From positions 186,001 through 250,000 of the forward strand of contig JABXHM010000003.1 of assembly GCA_013373625.1 (NCBI GenBank): 64,000 bases of DNA. The letters are read 5' to 3'. This stretch comes from Alteromonadaceae bacterium. GTDB lineage: Bacteria > Pseudomonadota > Gammaproteobacteria > Enterobacterales > Alteromonadaceae. Shown here piece after piece: positions 1 to 9,321 of the stretch. Position 1 is the first letter of the stretch. Each line of letters opens with the position of its first letter. The notes below the pieces were generated by a model, which was not told the DNA's origin, did not search any database, and saw nothing but the letters and a program-made list of their open reading frames with translations. A program made the translations under genes and the position numbers.

Positions 1-1166
1 TCGATCTGGTTACCGATATCATCGGCGCTGCCAACCGGTGTCTTGTGATAACTAAAATTCAAATAACGCACTAACAAATTATCTTTCTTGCTGAATTTAC
101 TTACCATTTTAAGCCCCAGCGACACTAAGTTGCGACGAGGCAGAGTTCTGTAAACCTCGGTAGGACCAAAATCGAAACGGCGAACACCATACAGACCGTC
201 AAAATTGCGGTTGGTACCGTCGCTGCTGTCATTATCGCCGCTAATAATATCTGCCACCGCCTGCAGCGAGGTATTGTCGGTTATCATCTGTCCGATAGCG
301 CCATGAAATAACCAGGCGCGTTGATCGATTTCTGTGGTGTCACTGGGCGACGACGTTTGATGGCGCGTGCCGGACTGCAAAATTACTTCCGCATCGGCGC
401 GCCAGTCACTGGTATTCGGTAACGTATAATGGGCACTTACCGTTAAAAACTGTCGGTTGGCGGTATTCAGATCAGGACCGTCATCTTCATCTAACCAATA
501 GCTTTGTAACTGCCAGGTTTTGTTCTGAGAGTAAGCATAAAAACCATATAACTGACGCTCTGAGTAAGACTTATCCAATGCCCGCTCATTACTATCAATG
601 CTCGCAGCATCACCGGGTAAGCGGGTAACGGGGCGCAGATAGACCGCTCTTACATTCCAGTCCTGCCACTGCCAATCACTGACTACACCGTCGAACGTAT
701 TCAGCGCATTGCGAAAGTAGGCGCTGGCAATCAAACGGCGACTGCCGTGATCAAGCAAAAAACGCCCAACACTGGTTTTTTTCATGCTTAAATCGCTATT
801 GGTGTTTGCTTCGCCTAACCATGAAACATGCAGTTGAACAGGTTCCAGCGTGTTCACCTGTGAACGCCCCAACGTAGGATCGTCATTATCTAAATATACT
901 CTTGAGTCACCAAGCTCTCCAACCAGTTCAAAACGCGACCAGGTCATTACGCCCTTCACTTGTAACTTTGAAGAAAGCCGCTGGTTATGTTGATGAAAGC
1001 GTTCGTCAGTGGTCGGGAAAAACGGATTAGTTAAGTTCTCATAGCGCAAATTCCACTGTCCCGACACATCAAATTTTGGAGATTCAGCCAAAGCTGGCAA
1101 CGACAGCCCCAGTATGATTGCTCCCATACTGAGTTGTTTGGTAATTTTTGGGTAAAGTGATCTCAT
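1..1166 (-). CDS. Alginate-export-type outer-membrane protein (C-terminus cut by window edge)
   Basis: An open frame starts at the ATG at 1166, preceded by a good ribosome binding site (GGGAG), and runs off the left edge after about 388 codons. The first 27 or so residues form a signal peptide ending in LPALA. The body has alternating beta-barrel-like strands and motifs such as FRNALNTFDG, PVTRLPGD and an aromatic-rich YGFYAYS. These resemble the alginate_exp/AlgE-like porin family, which moves polysaccharide or oligosaccharide across the outer membrane. The family is assigned from memory of its pattern. The substrate cannot be read, and a general sugar porin is possible. It lies 60 bp downstream of the chemoreceptor gene on the same strand. 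Confidence 0.65.
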   Translation of the reverse strand, partial: MRSLYPKITKQLSMGAIILGLSLPALAESPKFDVSGQWNLRYENLTNPFFPTTDERFHQHNQRLSSKLQVKGVMTWSRFELVGELGDSRVYLDNDDPTLGRSQVNTLEPVQLHVSWLGEANTNSDLSMKKTSVGRFLLDHGSRRLIASAYFRNALNTFDGVVSDWQWQDWNVRAVYLRPVTRLPGDAASIDSNERALDKSYSERQLYGFYAYSQNKTWQLQSYWLDEDDGPDLNTANRQFLTVSAHYTLPNTSDWRADAEVILQSGTRHQTSSPSDTTEIDQRAWLFHGAIGQMITDNTSLQAVADIISGDNDSSDGTNRNFDGLYGVRRFDFGPTEVYRTLPRRNLVSLGLKMVSKFSKKDNLLVRYLNFSYHKTPVGSADDIGNQI

Positions 1167-1226
1167 GCGGTGTCTCCCGTTACTTCACTTTGGGTTTTTT
1201 TATAGGTTTAAGGTCTGACTTTGCTG

Positions 1227-2879
1227 TCAGGTTTTAAAGCGGCTTATCTTCTGGCCTAGCTGGAGTACAGTGCTATTAACGTCGTTGGCGATACCATCGG
1301 TGTCTTCAATCGTTTGCTGGTTTTGATGGCCAAGCGCATTGAGATTACTCACGTTGGTGTTAATGTCAGCTACCACCTGGCTTTGTTCCTCGGTGGCTGC
1401 GGCAATCTGGTAGATAGTTTCGTTGGCCTGATTAACAGCTTCGTTGACCTGCTCAAAGGCAGTCGCTAGTTGTTCTGATATGGACACCACTGACTCTACT
1501 TCACTAGCACCTTGTTCTATTGCAGATACAGCATTGCTAACACTTTGTTCCAGGCGGCCAAGCATTTCATTGATGTTTTCAGTTGATTGCTGAGTTCGAC
1601 TAGCTAATGTGCGCACCTCATCGGCAACGACCGCGAAACCACGCCCTTGTTCGCCGGCTCGTGCGGCTTCAATGGCTGCGTTAAGCGCAAGCAAGTTAGT
1701 TTGTTCAGCAATTCCCCTGATGACATCTAACACGGCAATGATATTTTGCGACTCTTTAGCAAGGCTGGAGATAACGTCACTGGCGTTACTAATTGATGTC
1801 GACAAGTTCGATACATTGCGCACAGAGTCATTCACTATTACCTTAGAGCTGCTGCTGATTTCCGATGCAACCTTAACCTTTTCCATGGCCCCCTGACTGT
1901 TGGTGGCTGTATCCGCCACCACATGGGTTAATTCATTTACTGCAGTGGCAATTTGTTCGAGGTTTTCATTTTGTTTATGTGAGGATGACTTCACTGTCAC
2001 TGATGCGTCATTAAGATTAGCTGCAGAGCCTTTTAAGTTTTCTGTATCCTGCTGAATGACAATGATCAGTTCTTGTAAATTACTCATAAACTGGTTAAAC
2101 GTTGACGCCAGCGTAGCCAGTTCATCTTTGCCTTTGCTATCCAGGCGGCTACGTAAATCACCATCTCCCTGGCTAATGTCCCGCATTACAGCAATCAAGG
2201 TATTTAAACGATCCGTTATCAAACGGGGAGCATAAATGATCGACAAAGCACATACCACCAGTACCAGAACCACTACTATGACAAGCGTGAACTGTCCGCT
2301 TTGCGATTCATCCTGCATATCTGCGTCAAGTGCATTAGCTGCATTATTAATTAGCTCACCTAATTTGTCATAATGTCCGCGCAGTGTTTCAAACTCAGTT
2401 GAAACCCGGTTAGCCCGAAGCGCCATCGCCTCTGAAGTTTGCCCATTTCGGATCATAGAAACAACCAGCTTGGCACCGCTTAGCCACTGTTCGTAATCAC
2501 GTTTAAATTCACTGCTACTGCCTACACCGGCCAACTCGCCGTCAACCAGTGCCCTGGCTTGGTTCATTCTGTCCAACGCTTGCTGGGCATTATCTTCAAA
2601 GTCAGTAACCGCCGAATCAAAGTTGTCATTGGTGTTACTAAGAATAATGACATCCTGCAAGGCAGTGTGAGCCTGATATAAGTCGCGGTCCGCATTCAAA
2701 GTAAGGCCCACTGCATTAAGGTATCGCTGCGTAATAAGCTCAGCATTGCTTGCCATACTGTTAAGAATGAATATGGATAACAGGGCCACAACAGCAAAAA
2801 GCGCAGTGATAAGTACTAATGGTAGTGCAAATTTATTTCTTATTGAGAACTGGCTAAAGTCAATCATGGATCGCTCCAA
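1227..2879 (-). CDS. Methyl-accepting chemotaxis protein
   Basis: This is a 550-residue chemoreceptor. One membrane helix lies at about 18-40 and a second at 197-216, around a small periplasmic four-helix-bundle-like sensor domain of about 155 residues. A HAMP domain follows (about 217-270), then a long cytoplasmic coiled coil. The signalling tip at 385-423 has the near-invariant [20 protein letters not shown] and [12 protein letters not shown]. It would control CheA through CheW. There is no C-terminal NWETF-type pentapeptide, so it probably does not tether CheR/CheB itself. No che genes are nearby, so it is an orphan receptor and its ligand is unknown. An alternative start is Met5. Confidence 0.95.
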   Translation of the reverse strand: MERSMIDFSQFSIRNKFALPLVLITALFAVVALLSIFILNSMASNAELITQRYLNAVGLTLNADRDLYQAHTALQDVIILSNTNDNFDSAVTDFEDNAQQALDRMNQARALVDGELAGVGSSSEFKRDYEQWLSGAKLVVSMIRNGQTSEAMALRANRVSTEFETLRGHYDKLGELINNAANALDADMQDESQSGQFTLVIVVVLVLVVCALSIIYAPRLITDRLNTLIAVMRDISQGDGDLRSRLDSKGKDELATLASTFNQFMSNLQELIIVIQQDTENLKGSAANLNDASVTVKSSSHKQNENLEQIATAVNELTHVVADTATNSQGAMEKVKVASEISSSSKVIVNDSVRNVSNLSTSISNASDVISSLAKESQNIIAVLDVIRGIAEQTNLLALNAAIEAARAGEQGRGFAVVADEVRTLASRTQQSTENINEMLGRLEQSVSNAVSAIEQGASEVESVVSISEQLATAFEQVNEAVNQANETIYQIAAATEEQSQVVADINTNVSNLNALGHQNQQTIEDTDGIANDVNSTVLQLGQKISRFKT

Positions 2880-3181
2880 GACCTCTGAAACGCTAATCGT
2901 AGAGAAAGCTTGGCACAGATTTGGTCTTTTGCAATAAACTAAAGAATGATTTTTGGTACTTTTTACGCACTACCTTTGCTATAAATCAACTTTCTGGTAG
3001 TCGTTGCTATTAACAACTATAAATCTTCAAAAAACGATTATTGATTGCGATAGGGAAACGCTTCATAAAAGCTAAGCGGAGAGAGGTATAGATTGCTCAA
3101 CGAGTTTCAACATGAATAAAGCGGTAATAATAGATAAGCTGCCTCAATAGTGCAGCAGCGAGTACAATAGCGATCTGACTG
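2880..3181. other. Intergenic region without recognisable gene
   Basis: About 300 bp between the chemoreceptor promoter side and the end of the SPOR lipoprotein gene. It is AT-rich and presumably holds the chemoreceptor promoter. I see no convincing ORF, RNA gene or terminator. Confidence 0.5.
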
Positions 3182-3925
3182 CTATTGAATAATATTACTA
3201 TATCCGTTCATAGCAGTAATATTTTCGCCTTCAAAATTTACTGCCATGCACTGAAAATTGAGGGTATTGAATACCTGACAAACCCGTCTCGTTGCTGTTT
3301 CGGTTTCAAAAGCGCCTACCCTCAGGCTATACAATGTTTGCCCTCCTTGCTGCTGCGTGAACACTTTTGCCTGAACTGTCTCTACTAGTGCCGGGAACTG
3401 CCGGGTAATTCTCTTCCAGCCCTGATTGGCTGCAGATAAACTCATGAAGTAAGCAAGATGAGCGGCATAGAATTGCCGTTCAGGCACCTGGTTATCTTCT
3501 TGGCCGGGCATCGGCATGCCACTTTCAGATGACTCTTCGCCAGATTCATCCTCCTGTTGTGACACCGAAGCATCACTGTCAAATAGCTCATCGTACAGAT
3601 AATCATCTTCTTCCGCCTCAATGTGATCAACCTGGCGTTCACCAGCATATTGCGGTGGCAGATTATTCAGGTCGGCTTGCATGTCCACTTCAGCTAAAAT
3701 AATGGCAAGATCCTCTTTCAGCGCAGTCAACTCTGTGAGTTGAGGCTTAACCTGCTGCCATTCTTTAATAAATGCCGTAACTTCTTCAGTTGTCATGGGT
3801 TCCTGCATCGCGGTGCGTTGTGGCCCAGTGGTCGAACAGCCATGTAGTCCCAATGCCGCACATGCAAAAAGACTCAGAACAATCAGTGATCGGCCCCTGC
3901 AATAGTACATGGGAGTAAGTAACAT
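3182..3925 (-). CDS. SPOR-type lipoprotein 1 of the usher locus
   Basis: This 247-residue protein has a lipoprotein signal ending in the lipobox LHGC, an acidic Ser/Glu-rich linker (about 100-145) and a C-terminal SPOR-like domain (about 150-235) with the typical LRVGAF segment. SPOR domains bind denuded peptidoglycan, so the protein probably links the outer membrane to the wall. C216 and C226 form a Cys-X9-Cys pair that recurs in the lipoprotein at 5326-6048 and at the end of the usher. The ATG at 3925 has an AGGA ribosome binding site, and a second ATG at 3910 has none. It is divergent from the FlgO-like genes. Its function is inferred only from domain and context. Confidence 0.75.
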   Translation of the reverse strand: MLLTPMYYCRGRSLIVLSLFACAALGLHGCSTTGPQRTAMQEPMTTEEVTAFIKEWQQVKPQLTELTALKEDLAIILAEVDMQADLNNLPPQYAGERQVDHIEAEEDDYLYDELFDSDASVSQQEDESGEESSESGMPMPGQEDNQVPERQFYAAHLAYFMSLSAANQGWKRITRQFPALVETVQAKVFTQQQGGQTLYSLRVGAFETETATRRVCQVFNTLNFQCMAVNFEGENITAMNGYSNIIQ

Positions 3926-4079
3926 TTAAGACAGTTCCTGTAAAAATTTTGACTATTTATAAGTACATCTCTGCTTATCGCTACGCAAGATATACGCCAC
4001 TTTAAAATATATATGGCATGCTTTCTGCTATTCTTACTAATATTAACAATGCGTGTCACTAACTGCTATAGGTTCGATA
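3926..4079. promoter_or_regulatory. Divergent promoter region, SPOR lipoprotein 1 and FlgO-like pair
   Basis: An AT-rich spacer of about 150 bp separates two divergent transcription units, so promoters for both must lie here or overlap it. The run around 4005-4016 is very A/T-rich and suits a -10 region. I could not fix a unique -35/-10 pair. Confidence 0.4.
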
Positions 4080-4694
4080 ATGAATATAAAGCTGGTGCTT
4101 TTGATGCTTGCAGTTGCACTGCAAAGCTGCAGTCTTACAGACAATAAAGGGGATAGCTCACCGGCTAACAACTCCGCACACTTATATCAGCCGGGCACCA
4201 TGCAACATTCCCAAGACCGACATTTGGCACAAAATATACAAGGCTATGCCAAATTAATGGTCGATGATATGGCCATCAACATGCGCAACCTGGATCCCGA
4301 AGCCAAAATTGCCGTCACGACATTTGTACGGATTGATTCAGATCTCACGCAAACCTCAGCACTGAGTTTAGAGCTTGCCGAAGCGTTTATGTCAGAGTTA
4401 CATCGTTTTGGTTTGACAACTGTTGATTTTAAAGCAGCAGACTACATTCGTGTTACTGACAACGGCGACTTTGTAATGACCCGTGATTATCTGGAACTCA
4501 AAGAGAATATATCTGCAAGCTATGCGCTACTGGGTACCTATTTGGTTCAGCATAATGGTATCAGTGTTCACGCCCGTATCGTAGAACTCTCATCGCAAAC
4601 CGTACTGGCAACCGGCGAAACCACAATACCGCCAGAATATTTGCGATATGTCTCTCGCAACCCAAGAAAAAGTGGATCCCACTATGAGAGTTAA
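4080..4694 (+). CDS. FlgO-family outer-membrane lipoprotein 1
   Basis: This is a 204-residue protein from the ATG at 4080. That start gives a short lipoprotein signal with lipobox LQSC; an in-frame GTG at 4053 would add nine unlikely residues. Residues from about 65 on match the FlgO fold, with segments such as IAVTTFVRID, LAEAFMSELHRFG and YALLGTYLVQ. FlgO of Vibrio is an outer-membrane protein needed for a stable flagellum, but no flagellar gene is present here. It is a tandem paralogue of the next gene and overlaps it by 11 bp, suggesting translational coupling. Confidence 0.75.
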   Translation: MNIKLVLLMLAVALQSCSLTDNKGDSSPANNSAHLYQPGTMQHSQDRHLAQNIQGYAKLMVDDMAINMRNLDPEAKIAVTTFVRIDSDLTQTSALSLELAEAFMSELHRFGLTTVDFKAADYIRVTDNGDFVMTRDYLELKENISASYALLGTYLVQHNGISVHARIVELSSQTVLATGETTIPPEYLRYVSRNPRKSGSHYES

Positions 4695-5322
4695 TCCCAA
4701 TTTTAAACGTCTACCCAGTGTCGTCTTATTAACTCTGGCTATGGCAGGCTGCCAAAGTTCAGACCAAAGCGCTGACCAGAGCAAAACAGAAGATGCGGTG
4801 CTGAGTATTCTTACCAGTGAGCAAGCATCCCCTGCGGCAAATAACACATCGCCAGCACGTGATTATTCGGTATATACACCTATGCATCACAACAAAGTGT
4901 TGTCTGACTACGCCGAGCAGATTGTCATGCAATTAAAGCTTCAGGGCCAGTTTGACAAGCCCATCGCCGTGGCGTCTTACGTTGAATTTGATAACAACCT
5001 GAAGACCACTAACGGGCTAGGCAACCAGCTTGCGGAAGCAGTACTCATTGAGATGTCAAACATGGGCTACCCTATGATGGACATTACCACCAGCAATTCA
5101 ATTCTGATGAACGACAGTGGTAGCTTCGCGTTTAACCGTGATTCGAGCAAATTTGCTGATGACATTTGTTGTGTGCTAAGTGGCAATCTTATCTACGAGC
5201 GTCGCGGGGTTAAAGTTAATACCAAACTTTTGGAGTTACAGTCAAAGCGGGTATTGGCCTCTAATAGCCAGCTAATTCCCTATTTTATTGCTGAAGAATT
5301 TGGTCGGCTCAGAGCGCGGTAA
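4684..5322 (+). CDS. FlgO-family outer-membrane lipoprotein 2
   Basis: This 212-residue paralogue of the upstream gene has lipobox LAMAGC. The core motifs (IAVASYVEFD, LAEAVLIEMSNMG, CVLSGNLIYE) align segment by segment with those of its neighbour. The ATG at 4684 lies inside the end of the preceding gene; an in-frame ATG at 4648 would place 12 extra residues before the signal peptide. The gene ends only 3 bp from the convergent stop of the next SPOR lipoprotein, with no room for a terminator. A role with the usher locus is inferred from position. Confidence 0.75.
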   Translation: MRVNPNFKRLPSVVLLTLAMAGCQSSDQSADQSKTEDAVLSILTSEQASPAANNTSPARDYSVYTPMHHNKVLSDYAEQIVMQLKLQGQFDKPIAVASYVEFDNNLKTTNGLGNQLAEAVLIEMSNMGYPMMDITTSNSILMNDSGSFAFNRDSSKFADDICCVLSGNLIYERRGVKVNTKLLELQSKRVLASNSQLIPYFIAEEFGRLRAR

Positions 5323-5325
5323 TAC

Positions 5326-6048
5326 TTAGTCGGTTAGTGCCTGCTCTGACCCGTCATATTGCGTCACAATACAAACCCGTTGTAATGCTCTGATTTGCCG
5401 GCACATCTCATCAGCGCCCTCACGCGTTGCGAAAAGACCCGTTTTCAATCTGAATATTGCGTTACCGTTCACCATAACTTGTTGATAACGAGGTATCTTA
5501 GCGGAAAATATCGCTGGTGCTTGAGTGGCGAGTTGTTGCCACAACACCACCAGGGTTTGTTTTTCTCCCATCGCGGCCAATTGCACACCATATTGACCTG
5601 AAATGGTCTCTGTCGTGTCGCTCCCCGTGTCACTGTCGGTATTATCCTCAGACACTGAATTAGCCGCCATATTGCTGCCGGGCTTCTGCACCTGGGCCAT
5701 TTTGGGTGGGATTGGCGCAGAGCCGGTCTGCACCGGTTTATTGCTGCCAGTACTGGCAGACTCTGACGACTCAGCCAACGCATTCAATTGCGAGATCAGC
5801 ACTTTAAACTCGTCTTCCAGCACCAACAGACGCTCTACGCCGTCTTGATTTGCCCGCCACGCATTAATCGCTTCTTTATGTTGCGGATAGTTCGCCAGCA
5901 AGGTTCTTATTGCCAGGCGCTCTTCAGCGGTTAGCGGTGGAACGGCCGAATCAGCTTTAGGCGCCTGATGACTCGCCGGTTGGTTGGCGCATCCACTCAA
6001 CATGGCAATCAGGACAAGTCCAATTACTGTGAAATACTGTGTCTTCAT
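5326..6048 (-). CDS. SPOR-type lipoprotein 2 of the usher locus
   Basis: A 240-residue lipoprotein (lipobox LSGC) with the same plan as the one at 3182-3925: a helical segment with TAEERLAIRTLL (about 40-95), a low-complexity Ser/Asp/Thr linker (about 95-145) and a SPOR-like C-terminal domain (about 150-230). The Cys-X9-Cys pair is C216/C226. The start ATG at 6048 has a good AGGA site and lies 7 bp after the usher stop codon, so it is the last gene of the pilin-chaperone-usher unit. It probably binds peptidoglycan near the usher. Its exact role is unknown. Confidence 0.78.
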   Translation of the reverse strand: MKTQYFTVIGLVLIAMLSGCANQPASHQAPKADSAVPPLTAEERLAIRTLLANYPQHKEAINAWRANQDGVERLLVLEDEFKVLISQLNALAESSESASTGSNKPVQTGSAPIPPKMAQVQKPGSNMAANSVSEDNTDSDTGSDTTETISGQYGVQLAAMGEKQTLVVLWQQLATQAPAIFSAKIPRYQQVMVNGNAIFRLKTGLFATREGADEMCRQIRALQRVCIVTQYDGSEQALTD

Positions 6049-6055
6049 TGTTATC

Positions 6056-9000
6056 CTAATAGTTAAACTCTACTGTATTCACGTTACAAGCTACGTTCTT
6101 CGCTCGCATTAGCTTACAAACTTCCACCATACTGGCTTTGTCTTGCTCGCTCTGTCTTTCCTGATAGTCGATACCCAATACATATTTACCCGACTCCGCA
6201 ACGTAATAAAACGCATTGCTGAGTAAATCTGAATCAAGACGTCGGTCCAGTAGTTTGAGATAAAGCCTGAGCATGGATAATGAAGAAAACTCTCCTGCCA
6301 CTGCAACAAAACCATCGGCCGACATTAACTCTCGCAAGGTCATATCGACACCGGTAATTAAATCACCTTTATTCGACACGGTCACACTTTTAAAACGTTC
6401 AGGTGTCATGCCGCGCTGTCGGCCGCTGGACGTATCAACTTCTATAGCATAAGTGCCGGGCATAATTTTTGTAAACAGATAATAGCCATCAAACTCGGTG
6501 CGCGTGGTTGCTACCACGTCTCCATTTTGATTAACCATGTTCATTCTTACGTAAGGCGCAATTTGCTCCTCATTGTTTTCGTTACGCCAGTACAATGTGC
6601 CATCCAATTCGCCGGCTCTGACTACCGGAATATCAAATTGCTGAATACTTCCGCGCCGACTGGCCACAGCAAAGCCATCGGTAGCAACAGTCATACTCGG
6701 ATGTGTAAATGTCGATTCATCAACGATAATATCGGTACGTCTGTTAGCGGGCAGTGATTTAAGTACCGCCAGTCCCTGCTCATTGGTTTTTTCATCTCTG
6801 AAGGCTTGCGCGGCGCTCACTTCTACGTTTTCTAACGTTGGCTCACCCTCATTAAACGTACCATCGAGATTTTCGTCTTCAAACATGCGCAGCACTACAG
6901 CCCCCGATTGTGACAGGGCGCGGCCCGACGTAAACAGGGTGTCGGTAGCAGCGTCGTAACCTAACCCAAACCGAAGGACCAGATTAATACTCCAGTCCTG
7001 TCCTTCTGCATAGTTGGCAATACCACTAAGAGATACATTGTCACCTAACCAGTTTAAGCGAAGATCATAGCGTGAACGCTCTGAAGCTACGTCATAGGTA
7101 TAACGTAATTCCGAGGTAAGCTTATTCGTAATGGGGTAATTAAGTGAGGTGCCTACGGAATTAAACCGGGTATCCGGATCGATTTCATATTCACCAAAGA
7201 CACGCGTAAAGACGGGCCCGAAACGATTACGATAAGCCAGTGAGCCAAGCGTCGACTCAACGGACATTGCACTATTTGCTTCTGTCACAGGCAGCGTATC
7301 CTTTTGCCACAGAACACCATGTGAAAACGAACCAAAAGAGGAGTTAATGCCCAATGAGTTCTGGAACTGCTGGTTTACACCGCCACTGGGCAGCTCTGAA
7401 CGAGACCACACATTTTGGTAGCTAAGAGGCGTACCAGAACTGGCAAATAAGGTACCGGTAAATCGTAAGTTAACATCTTGGGTGACTAGCTGGTTGACCT
7501 CCGAACGCTCAAGCAATAGTTCATCAAGCAGTTCACTTCTGCGGTAGGTGGCATCAATACTCACACCAGCCACCTGCGTACGGAATGAATGGAGCATGGC
7601 ACGGCGCTCATCATTTTCAAGCTGGAAAATACTATTGATTAACCCGAAACGGCCCAGTACCAGATTGGAACGCAGCGCAACACTTTCAACCTTGTCCCCT
7701 TCTTCCGGGGCAAAGTATGAACCACCAACCCCAAATGATAGCCAATCGGTTACACCGTAATCGTAGGATAAGCTTACTAATGGTCCAAGGCGGGTAGGAT
7801 CATCAGTAAAGTCTCCCACACCTAATACCGACTCATTACTTTGCACTGCCGAGAACTGCACTAAACTCTCGCCTTGCTCTGCAATATTGGAGTCAACATA
7901 ATACGATTCCTGGCGCCGCTCTATTTGCCCTTGCGGACCATAAAAAACAAATTCAAAATCGTTTTGTCCATATCCGAGCTCTACGTCGTTAAATTCGTAG
8001 CGCCCCTCAGCAACGCTGGTGCGGTTGTCAATAAGCACACCATTTCTATACAACTCAATGTCCCAGCCTACCTGAATTTCGCCGACCAGGTTAACCCGGC
8101 GGTTATCGACAATTCCATAGCGAGCATTGCTCATTCTGAAGCCTCGTCCCTGTGCTTGTGTTGCTCCGGCGCCGATGTTCACAGGTGTAACATCGCCAAA
8201 CGCATACTCAGTCATTTTTAGAGGGCCAAGCAGGTCAGCGTTATTAGAATGTCGTGATAAGCTGAGGCGCGCGTCCACCAAACCACTGTTATCATTTCCT
8301 GACAAAAAGACCTGACTGGAAAAATAACCAGCGTCCTGACTGGACAAAAGAGAGTATGACGAATCAGTATTCGATTCATTAATCCGGGCAGAAGCCTGAA
8401 CATCCAGTAACGGGGTAGAAAGCAATTTGTAGCCATTTTCTTTAACTGGCAGCACTGACTTTGAAAAAGACGTATCTTTGTCGAAACGCTTTCTCTGTCT
8501 GGCCAAGCGCTTTTCGATAGGGAAAGGCTGATCTGAATTCACCACAATATTTAATTGCCCTTCGTCAAAAAGCGCGGACACGCCAAACCATTGCTCTAAA
8601 TCGGTCAGCTCAATGTAGATATCGTCCTGAATATCGTAGCGGGAGGAAGGTATGGTAAAAAGCTCGGAGCCAGCCATAACCGTCAATGACTCATCTGGCT
8701 GTTGCTGCAAGGCAAAGCTATTCTGCTGTGCTATAAACCACCCTGAAGCGGTGGCTTCTTCGGGATCTACATCTATGGCAAAATCGACCAGTTGCGCAAA
8801 CTCCAGAAGGCCGATCCGATAGCCACCGGGACTGCGTATAGCATACAGATCACCGAGAAATAAATCGCCAAGTTGCAATGAGAAAATAAGTTCTTCGCCC
8901 ACAGCAAAGCGGCTCTCGAAGATATCTGGCGAGGCGCTTTCTGTCTGTTCGCTCGCAGTTGTTGTCAGCGTGTTATCATGTGACGACTGACGTGCTTGCT

Positions 9001-9292
9001 GAGGTTCAGGTGTAAATAGGGAATCGGGGGTAGCCTTAGGTTGCAAGGCTTCGTCTTGAGTTTGCAAGGGCGCGGTGGCTGCGTTAGCTTTTTCAGTTTG
9101 AGTAGTTGCAGGGGCCTGATCCTGCTCCTGATAAATGGTGTTAATACGTTTGATGGTTTGCTTAATATCTGCCGGCAACACAGTTTGTGCGCCTACCGGA
9201 GAAATAACTACAACTGCAGTTACTACGACAGCACCCAGTAACCTGCTTGTTACTGGTATCGTTAATCGCAAGGACAACCGAAGTATATTCAA
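6056..9292 (-). CDS. Non-canonical outer-membrane usher with C-terminal SPOR-like domain
   Basis: A 1078-residue secreted protein. The signal peptide ends near residue 35, followed by a Gln/Thr-rich linker (about 40-115). A stalk-like N-terminal domain (about 125-260) comes next, then a long beta-barrel region (about 300-785) that starts with usher-like text (ELYRNGVLIDN, GRYEFNDVELGYGQND). After it come an SdrB-like segment (about 795-860, DENLDGTFNEGEP), a carboxypeptidase-regulatory-like domain (about 905-970) and a SPOR-like tail (995-1078) with C1059 and C1069. Classical PapC ushers are about 800-850 residues and have no such tail. It would secrete and assemble the DUF4402 subunits. The only possible starts are TTG codons (9292, 9277, 9271) without a visible ribosome binding site, so the exact start is uncertain. 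Confidence 0.75.
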   Translation of the reverse strand: MNILRLSLRLTIPVTSRLLGAVVVTAVVVISPVGAQTVLPADIKQTIKRINTIYQEQDQAPATTQTEKANAATAPLQTQDEALQPKATPDSLFTPEPQQARQSSHDNTLTTTASEQTESASPDIFESRFAVGEELIFSLQLGDLFLGDLYAIRSPGGYRIGLLEFAQLVDFAIDVDPEEATASGWFIAQQNSFALQQQPDESLTVMAGSELFTIPSSRYDIQDDIYIELTDLEQWFGVSALFDEGQLNIVVNSDQPFPIEKRLARQRKRFDKDTSFSKSVLPVKENGYKLLSTPLLDVQASARINESNTDSSYSLLSSQDAGYFSSQVFLSGNDNSGLVDARLSLSRHSNNADLLGPLKMTEYAFGDVTPVNIGAGATQAQGRGFRMSNARYGIVDNRRVNLVGEIQVGWDIELYRNGVLIDNRTSVAEGRYEFNDVELGYGQNDFEFVFYGPQGQIERRQESYYVDSNIAEQGESLVQFSAVQSNESVLGVGDFTDDPTRLGPLVSLSYDYGVTDWLSFGVGGSYFAPEEGDKVESVALRSNLVLGRFGLINSIFQLENDERRAMLHSFRTQVAGVSIDATYRRSELLDELLLERSEVNQLVTQDVNLRFTGTLFASSGTPLSYQNVWSRSELPSGGVNQQFQNSLGINSSFGSFSHGVLWQKDTLPVTEANSAMSVESTLGSLAYRNRFGPVFTRVFGEYEIDPDTRFNSVGTSLNYPITNKLTSELRYTYDVASERSRYDLRLNWLGDNVSLSGIANYAEGQDWSINLVLRFGLGYDAATDTLFTSGRALSQSGAVVLRMFEDENLDGTFNEGEPTLENVEVSAAQAFRDEKTNEQGLAVLKSLPANRRTDIIVDESTFTHPSMTVATDGFAVASRRGSIQQFDIPVVRAGELDGTLYWRNENNEEQIAPYVRMNMVNQNGDVVATTRTEFDGYYLFTKIMPGTYAIEVDTSSGRQRGMTPERFKSVTVSNKGDLITGVDMTLRELMSADGFVAVAGEFSSLSMLRLYLKLLDRRLDSDLLSNAFYYVAESGKYVLGIDYQERQSEQDKASMVEVCKLMRAKNVACNVNTVEFNY

Positions 9293-9321
9293 AGTTATTC
9301 AGTTACATGAGCGCAAAGATG

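Noticed and set aside
8218..8436. Additional short ORFs in the other frames of the usher, yhdP and TPR genes
   Set aside because: They lie wholly inside well-supported genes, lack ribosome sites and have composition expected for shadow frames.
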